Notes under the pieces: model-generated | What the model was told of the DNA's origin: nothing | Database searches by the model: none | Seen by the model: the letters and a program-made list of their open reading frames with translations, nothing else | Shown: one piece after another, positions 58,603-64,000 of the stretch | Layout of the letters: every line of letters starts with the position of its first letter | Numbering within the stretch: the first letter of the stretch is position 1 | Program-made: the position numbers and the translations under genes | Source of the DNA: Cupriavidus necator N-1 | GTDB taxonomy: Bacteria > Pseudomonadota > Gammaproteobacteria > Burkholderiales > Burkholderiaceae | Assembly (NCBI RefSeq): GCF_000219215.1 | Contig: NC_015723.1 | Coordinates: forward strand, 620,001-684,000 | DNA: 64,000 bases | Direction: 5' to 3'

Positions 58603-58907
58603 GGCGGTCATGGCGGTGCTCGTTTTGGTTCTGTTTCTTGCGTGAAACGCCAAAAGGATGACCCCGCCCGGTCCTTTTGTTGCGCCATCTGATCCATCCG
58701 CAGTATGGGCGCGCAGGGCCCCTTCACATATTCTTCCCGGAAACGTCGAACCAATGGGACCGGGGGGACACCATGGCTGGATGCAACGAGCGCATGCCTT
58801 GCGCAGGGGGCGCGGTATGTGCAGGCCGTGCAACGCGACGTGCGCAAGCGTGGGTTGCACGCCACCGCACGGGCCACGGGCCACTCTGAAGCGCGGGGGC
58901 CGTTGCC
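58603..58907 (+). other. 305-bp intergenic region before the type I secretion operon
   Basis: It contains an imperfect hairpin (CAAAAGGA at 58651-58658 with TCCTTTTG at 58672-58679) that may end the upstream transcript, followed by about 230 bp presumably holding the promoter of the secretion genes. No coding frame or clear promoter hexamers are supported. Confidence 0.45.
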
Positions 58908-61103
58908 ATGCATGCCGCCGCCACTACGCCCGCAAGGAACATCGAGGACACCGGCTGGAACCTGCCGGATCCGCCAGGTCGGCACGCGCGCCCCGATGAT
59001 CCGCTGCTGGCGTGCCTGCTCTGGCTGGCCCGGCGCTTCCAGCGGCCAGTCGCGGCCGAAGCCCTGATTGCGGGCCTGCCGCTGGAGGCGGATCGCCTGA
59101 CCGCTGCCTTGTTTCCACGCGCGGCCGCACGCGCCGGCATGTCGGCGCGGCTGGTCAAGCGCCCGCTGGACGACATCCCGGACCTGGTGCTGCCCGCCAT
59201 CCTGCTGCTCGACCAGAGCGAGGCCTGCGTATTGCTGCGCCGTGGCGACGAGGGCATGCTGCTGGTCTCGCAGCCGGAATGGGGCGACGGCGAGCAGCCG
59301 GTCCGCCAGGAAGACTTGCTGGCCCGGTACACCGGCCATGCCATCTTCGCCCGGCCCGCGCACCGCTTCGAGGCGGCGGGCGATGCCGGGCCGGCGTCGC
59401 CGCATGGATGGTTCTGGGGCGTGATGCGCCAGTCGTGGCCGCTCTATGGCGAGGTGCTGGTTGCCTCGCTGCTGCTCAGCCTGTTCGCGCTGGTCATGCC
59501 GCTGTTCACCATGAACGTCTATGACCGCGTGGTGCCGAACCATGCGCTGGAAACGCTGTGGGCGCTGGCCATCGGTGTGGGCCTGGTGCTTGGCTTCGAA
59601 CTGGTGATGCGTACGCTGCGGGGCTATTTTGTCGACGTGGCGGGCCGGCGCATCGATGTCACGGTCTCCGCGACGGTGTTCGAGAAGGTGCTGGGCATCG
59701 AGATGAAGGCGCGGCCGGCGTCGGTGGGCAGCCTGAGCAGCCAGCTGCATGAATTCGAGTCGGTGCGCGAGTTCCTGACCTCGGCCACCATCACGACCCT
59801 GGTCGACCTTCCGTTCGCCGCGGTCTTCATTGCGGCCATGTTCTGGGTCGGTGGCCCGCTGGCCTGGGTGCCGCTGCTGGCGGTGCCGCTGGTGATCGGC
59901 ACCAGCCTGCTGCTGCAGGGGCCGCTGTCGCGCGCGGTACGCGCCAGCAGCGCCTGCGCGGCCCAGCGCCAGGCCGCACTGGTCGAAACCCTGGTGGGGC
60001 TGGAGACCATCAAGACCAGCGGTGCCGAAGGTGCCGCCCAGCGCAAATGGGAGCAGGTGGTCGGGCAGATGGCGCAACTGGGACTGCGGGCGCGGCTGCT
60101 CTCCGCCTGCGTGATCAACCTTTCGCTGTTCGTCCAGCAGGCCGCCACGCTGGTGGTGGTGGTGATCGGTGTCTACCTGATCGCCGACGACCGGCTGACC
60201 ACGGGCGGCCTGATTGCCTGCACCATCCTTGCCGGCCGCGCGCTGGCGCCGCTCTCGCAAGTGGCCGGGCTGACCACCCGCTATCACCAGGCGCGCACTG
60301 CGCTGGCCGGCATTGACCGCATGATGGCGCTGCCCGTCGAGCGCCCGCCCGGCAAGCATTTCCTGCACCGCCCGCCGCTGCGCGGCGAAATCGAGTTCCG
60401 GCAGGTCAGCTTTCGCTATCCGGGCCGCGACATCGCGGCACTGGATGGGGTCTCGTTCCGCATTGGCAGCGGCGAGCGGGTTGGCCTGATCGGCCGCATC
60501 GGCTCAGGCAAGACCACCATCGAGAAGCTGATCCTCGGCCTGTACGCACCGGATGCCGGCACCGTACTGGTCGACGGCGCGGAGGTGCGCCAGCTGGACC
60601 CGGCCGCGTTGCGGCGCGACATCGGCTATGTGCCGCAGGACGTGATGCTGTTCAGCGGGACGCTGCGCGACAACATCGTGATGGGCGCCCCGTACGCCGA
60701 CGACGAAGCCGTGCTGCGCGCGGCGCGCCTGGGCGGCGTGAGCGACTTTGTCGATCGCCTGCCGGACGGCTATGACCTGCGCCTGGGAGAGCGCGGCGAA
60801 GGCCTTTCGGGCGGCCAGCGCCAGGCCATTGCCATTGCCCGTGCCGAGTTGCTGCAGCCGCCGCTGCTGCTGCTCGACGAACCCAGCAGCGCCATGGACA
60901 ACCGTACCGAGGAGCAGTTCAAGGCGCGCCTGGCCTTAGCGCTGGGCGGGCGCACGCTGATCCTGGTCACGCATCGCGGCTCGCTGCTCAGCCTGGTCGA
61001 TCGCCTGATCGTGATGGACCAGGGCCGCATCGTCGCCGATGGCCCCAAGGCCGAAGTCCTGAATGCGCTCGCGGGGAGGAAGCTCCATGTCGCTTCAGCC
61101 TGA
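58908..61103 (+). CDS. Type I secretion ABC transporter with degenerate C39-like domain (LapB-type)
   Basis: A 731-residue fused exporter. Residues 1-150 form a C39-peptidase-like domain without the catalytic Cys/His pair (DPLLACLLWLARRFQRPVAA), the substrate-recognition form found in adhesin exporters. Six transmembrane helices follow (from SLLLSLFALVMPLFTMNVYD, about residue 190). The ATPase has Walker A GRIGSGKTT, signature LSGGQRQAIAIARA and Walker B LLLLDEPSSAMD. It works with the HlyD-type adaptor whose gene overlaps its end by 17 bp and exports the RTX protein encoded downstream. The TolC-like outer-membrane part is not in the window. Confidence 0.88.
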   Translation: MHAAATTPARNIEDTGWNLPDPPGRHARPDDPLLACLLWLARRFQRPVAAEALIAGLPLEADRLTAALFPRAAARAGMSARLVKRPLDDIPDLVLPAILLLDQSEACVLLRRGDEGMLLVSQPEWGDGEQPVRQEDLLARYTGHAIFARPAHRFEAAGDAGPASPHGWFWGVMRQSWPLYGEVLVASLLLSLFALVMPLFTMNVYDRVVPNHALETLWALAIGVGLVLGFELVMRTLRGYFVDVAGRRIDVTVSATVFEKVLGIEMKARPASVGSLSSQLHEFESVREFLTSATITTLVDLPFAAVFIAAMFWVGGPLAWVPLLAVPLVIGTSLLLQGPLSRAVRASSACAAQRQAALVETLVGLETIKTSGAEGAAQRKWEQVVGQMAQLGLRARLLSACVINLSLFVQQAATLVVVVIGVYLIADDRLTTGGLIACTILAGRALAPLSQVAGLTTRYHQARTALAGIDRMMALPVERPPGKHFLHRPPLRGEIEFRQVSFRYPGRDIAALDGVSFRIGSGERVGLIGRIGSGKTTIEKLILGLYAPDAGTVLVDGAEVRQLDPAALRRDIGYVPQDVMLFSGTLRDNIVMGAPYADDEAVLRAARLGGVSDFVDRLPDGYDLRLGERGEGLSGGQRQAIAIARAELLQPPLLLLDEPSSAMDNRTEEQFKARLALALGGRTLILVTHRGSLLSLVDRLIVMDQGRIVADGPKAEVLNALAGRKLHVASA

Positions 61104-62475
61104 TCCGCAACGCATGGGGCCAGTGCGGCGCCTGATCGCCGCGCTGAGGCCGCGTGCCGACGACACCGCCTTCATGTGCGAGCGCGATGCGGCCGCGCTG
61201 GCGCAACCGCGCTATTTCACACACTGGATCCTCTGGTCCGCCCTGGTCTTCGTGCTGGTGGCGCTGGCCTGGGCCGCGCTGGCGCAGGTGGACGAGGTGG
61301 CCGTGGGCGAGGGCAAGGTGATCCCGTCGAGCCAGGTGCAGGTGGTGCAGAACCTCGAAGGCGGGATCATTGCCGAGATCATGGTGCGACCGGGGCAGGT
61401 GGTGAACAAGGACCAGCCGCTGATGCGCATCGACGATACCCGCTTCACGGCTTCCTACCAGGAAGGCCGCACCAGGGACGATGCGCTGGTGGCACGCATT
61501 GCGCGCCTGAGCGCCGAGGCCGACGGCACGGCGTTCGTGGCGAGCGCGCCGGCCGATGCCGAGGGCCGCCGCTTCGTGTCCGAGGAGCGCGCGCTGTTCG
61601 AGTCGCGCAAGCGCGCGTTCGATGCCAATCTCGCCGTGCTGCGCCAGCAGTCAGAGCAACGGCGGCAGGAGCTGACCGAGAAGCGCTCGCGCGAGCAGCA
61701 ACTGCGGCAGAGCCATCGGCTGGTGGCGCAGGAGCTGGCCATGATGCGCCCGATGGTGGCGCAGGGCGTGGTGTCCGAGGTCGACCTGCTGCGGCTTGAG
61801 CGCCAGGCCAATGACCTGAAAGGCGAACTCGAGGCCGCGCGGCTCGCCATGCCGCGCCTGGAGGCCGCCTACCGCGAGAGCCAGCAGAAAGCCGACGAAC
61901 TGGGCACGCATTATCGCGCCGAGGCCATGAAAGAGCTCAACCAGGCCAAGGCCGAACAGGCCGCGCAGAGCGCCACCAACACGGCGCTGCAGGACCGCGT
62001 CGATCGCACCCTGGTGCGCGCCCCGCTTGCCGGCGTCATCAAGCAGATCAAGATCAATACCGTGGGCGGCGTGGTGCAGCCCGGCATGGACCTGCTGGAG
62101 ATCGTCCCGCTGGAAGACACGCTGTTGGTCGAGGCGCGCGTGCGGCCTGCCGACATTGCCTTCCTGCGGCCCGGCCAGCCGGCGGTGGTCAAGCTGTCGG
62201 CCTACGACTTTTCGATCTATGGCGGCTTTGCCGGCACCGTGGAGCATATCAGCGCCGATACGCTGACACCGGAGCGCCCGGGCGAGCGCCCGGAAAGCTA
62301 CTACCTGGTGCGCGTGCGCACGCGCGACAACCGGCCAGGCGGCAGTGCCGTGCAGGTACCCATCCTGCCCGGCATGGTGGCCACGGTCGATGTGCTGACC
62401 GGGCAGAAGACGGTGCTCCATTACCTGCTCAAGCCCATCATCAAGACCAGGGAACTGGCGTTCCGGGAACGATAA
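61087..62475 (+). CDS. HlyD-family type I secretion periplasmic adaptor
   Basis: A 462-residue membrane-fusion protein: one N-terminal transmembrane helix (ILWSALVFVLVALAWAALAQ), the lipoyl-like start VDEVAVGEGKVIPSSQVQVV with NLEGGIIAEIMVRPGQVVNK, a long coiled coil rich in Arg, Glu and Gln (about residues 170-310), and the returning RTLVRAPLAGVIKQI-like block (DRTLVRAPLAGVIKQIKINT). GGGAGGAAGCTCC precedes the ATG at 61087. It links the ABC transporter to an outer-membrane channel. The gene overlaps the ABC gene by 17 bp and is followed by the RTX gene 75 bp later. Confidence 0.9.
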   Translation: MSLQPDPQRMGPVRRLIAALRPRADDTAFMCERDAAALAQPRYFTHWILWSALVFVLVALAWAALAQVDEVAVGEGKVIPSSQVQVVQNLEGGIIAEIMVRPGQVVNKDQPLMRIDDTRFTASYQEGRTRDDALVARIARLSAEADGTAFVASAPADAEGRRFVSEERALFESRKRAFDANLAVLRQQSEQRRQELTEKRSREQQLRQSHRLVAQELAMMRPMVAQGVVSEVDLLRLERQANDLKGELEAARLAMPRLEAAYRESQQKADELGTHYRAEAMKELNQAKAEQAAQSATNTALQDRVDRTLVRAPLAGVIKQIKINTVGGVVQPGMDLLEIVPLEDTLLVEARVRPADIAFLRPGQPAVVKLSAYDFSIYGGFAGTVEHISADTLTPERPGERPESYYLVRVRTRDNRPGGSAVQVPILPGMVATVDVLTGQKTVLHYLLKPIIKTRELAFRER

Positions 62476-62550
62476 GAACGGGGCGGACTGCCCACGACGA
62501 TAACAAGCAAGGCATGGCCGGCAGGCCGGCATTCAGGACGGAGAGTAATC

Positions 62551-64000
62551 ATGGCAACCCTGACAGGTAGCAACGGCAGCGACAGCATCAGCGGCACCAC
62601 GTCCGCCGACACCATCCTGAGCGGCAATGGCAATGACTACGTCAGCGCCGGCGATGGCAACGACTATGTCGATGCCGGCAACGGCGACGATATCGTCGAA
62701 GGCGGCAGCGGCGACGACACGCTGCTGGGCGCCAACGGCAAGGACCGCGTGTTCGGCGGGCTCGGCAATGACAACTTGTCGGGTGGCAACGGCACCGACG
62801 CGGTCTATGGCGGCAGCGGCGATGACGTGATCGGCAGCATCGACGGCTCGTCGGCGCTTTACACCGGCGACAATGGCGGCGATACGCTGTATGGCGACGG
62901 CTACGACAGCTACGCCGACTACCTGCTCGGTGCCGGCCATGAGTCAGCCCGGCCGGGTAACGACCGCATCTATGGCGGCAACGGCGACGACCTGATCTAC
63001 GGAGACAACGGCAACAATGCCGCCCTCGGCGGCGATGACATCATCGCCGGTGGCAACGGCAAGGACACCATCTACGGTGAAGGCGGCAACGACAAGATCT
63101 CCGGCGGGGCAGGCGGCGATACCCTGAGCGGCGGCAGCGGCGCTGACGTCTTTGTCTATAACGCCGTCTCCGACTCCACCGCGGCCGGCATGGATGTGAT
63201 CACCGACTTCCAGCGCGGCGTGGACCACCTCGACTTGCGGCCCGTGCTGGGCGACGCTGGCTTTGAATGGGGTGGCCGCCAGCCCACGGCCCACGGAGCC
63301 TGGTTCCAGCAATCGGGGGGCAATACCTATGTCTACGTGGATGTCGACGGCAATCCCGCCACGGCGGAAATGGTCATCAAGCTCAACGGACTGCACGAAC
63401 TGACCAAGTCGGACTTCGCTGGCTACGACAACCATGCGCCAACGGCAGTGGCCGATACCCACGCGATCGGCGAGAACAACTCTCCGAACCCGATCACCGG
63501 CAATGTGCTGTCGAACGACAGCGACGTCGATGCGGGGAACGTGCTGGCCGTGGCCAATCCCGGCACCTATGCCGGCCAGTACGGCACGCTGACGCTCCAC
63601 GCCGACGGCAGCTACAGCTATGAGCTGGACAACGGCAAAGGCCAGGTGCAGGCATTGCGGCAGGGCCAGCAAGTCCAGGACACGTTCAACTATGAGGTGT
63701 CCGACGGGCAGGCCGGTGCGGCTTCTTCGCTGAGCATCCGGATTACGGGTGCCAACGATGGAGCCACCATCACGGCCTCGGCCAGCGAGGACAAGGCAGT
63801 GACCGAAGCCGGCGGCGCAGGCAATGCTGAAACTGGCGACGCATCTGCCAGCGGCAAGCTGACGGTCACCGATGTCGACACCGGTGAAGCGCACTTCGCC
63901 GCGGTGGCGCCGGAGAGCCTGGCAGGACAGTACGGCACCTTCGCCTTCGACAGCAACACCGGGGCCTGGAGCTATACGCTCGACAACACCAAAGCGGATG
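62551..64000 (+). CDS. RTX/VCBS-repeat adhesin, N-terminal part (runs off the window)
   Basis: An open frame of at least 483 residues. From about residue 14 it has two blocks of glycine- and aspartate-rich RTX nonapeptides (GNGNDYVSA, GDGNDYVDA, GSGDDTLLG; later GNGDDLIYG and EGGNDKISG), about 15 repeats, which bind calcium. Next is a serralysin-type module (GSGADVFVYNAVSDST then DVITDFQRGVDHLDL). From about residue 294 VCBS/cadherin-like repeats begin (NHAPTAVADTHAIGE, GTLTLHADGSYSYELDN). This order is reversed from the usual adhesin, where RTX blocks sit at the C-terminus. GGACGGAGAGTAATC precedes the ATG. The secretion signal should be in the missing C-terminus. Confidence 0.85.
   Translation, partial: MATLTGSNGSDSISGTTSADTILSGNGNDYVSAGDGNDYVDAGNGDDIVEGGSGDDTLLGANGKDRVFGGLGNDNLSGGNGTDAVYGGSGDDVIGSIDGSSALYTGDNGGDTLYGDGYDSYADYLLGAGHESARPGNDRIYGGNGDDLIYGDNGNNAALGGDDIIAGGNGKDTIYGEGGNDKISGGAGGDTLSGGSGADVFVYNAVSDSTAAGMDVITDFQRGVDHLDLRPVLGDAGFEWGGRQPTAHGAWFQQSGGNTYVYVDVDGNPATAEMVIKLNGLHELTKSDFAGYDNHAPTAVADTHAIGENNSPNPITGNVLSNDSDVDAGNVLAVANPGTYAGQYGTLTLHADGSYSYELDNGKGQVQALRQGQQVQDTFNYEVSDGQAGAASSLSIRITGANDGATITASASEDKAVTEAGGAGNAETGDASASGKLTVTDVDTGEAHFAAVAPESLAGQYGTFAFDSNTGAWSYTLDNTKAD

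Noticed and set aside
1..64000. tRNA, rRNA, CRISPR array, prophage or plasmid origin
   Set aside because: No cloverleaf-like gene, regularly spaced repeat array, phage structural gene or replication gene was recognised anywhere in the window.

Overview
The window looks like a chromosomal segment of a high-GC betaproteobacterium, most likely Cupriavidus or a close Burkholderiaceae relative. The reasons are the strongly GC-rich third codon positions, the Bug-type solute-binding protein, the class III CoA-transferases, and long operons of overlapping (ATGA) genes. No rRNA, tRNA or CRISPR array was seen.

Region 1 (1-39,000) is a large steroid-degradation locus. It holds ring A/B enzymes: an HsaA-like monooxygenase tail, an HsaB-like flavin reductase, two KstD-type flavoproteins, a KshB-like reductase, a KshA-like Rieske oxygenase, an HsaC-like extradiol dioxygenase and an HsdA-like 3alpha-hydroxysteroid dehydrogenase. 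It also holds a nearly complete set for the C/D-ring remnant HIP: FadD3, EchA20, IpdA/IpdB, IpdC, FadE31/FadE32, FadA6, IpdE1 with a small partner, and IpdF. Accessory genes are several SDRs, two SnoaL-fold proteins, an EthD protein, a MaoC hydratase, a second thiolase and an OYE-type reductase. A YCF48 propeller, an RND/MMPL transporter and a DUF1329 protein form a probable envelope module. A LuxR-type regulator resembling TeiR/TesR of Comamonas sits inside the locus. Five promoters (plus one weaker copy) share an unassigned motif, TAGTCC-N6-A(C/G)GAT(G/T), always pointing toward the downstream gene. This is the most interesting signal found.

Region 2 (39,100-44,400) is a second acyl-CoA unit: two acyl-CoA dehydrogenases on the minus strand, divergent from an acyl-CoA ligase and a Bug solute-binding protein. 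Region 3 (44,600-47,550) is an accessory island. It has an IS256-family element with matched inverted repeats and an 8-bp target duplication, a small unknown gene, and a HigB/HigA-type toxin-antitoxin pair behind a 16-bp palindrome.

Region 4 (47,700-53,300, minus strand) is a five-gene operon resembling the itaconate-degradation operon of Pseudomonas: hydratase, CitE-type lyase, MmgE/PrpD protein, class III CoA-transferase and acyl-CoA dehydrogenase. Region 5 (53,500-58,600) holds a 24-residue membrane peptide, an MgtC-like protein, a DUF2628-like protein, a LysR regulator, an SDR, a CoA-transferase gene broken by a one-base frameshift, and a DUF6494-type protein. Region 6 (58,900-64,000) is a type I secretion system (ABC transporter and HlyD adaptor) with the start of a large RTX/VCBS adhesin that runs off the window.

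Functional names come from reading motifs and recalled family sequences; no database search was run.
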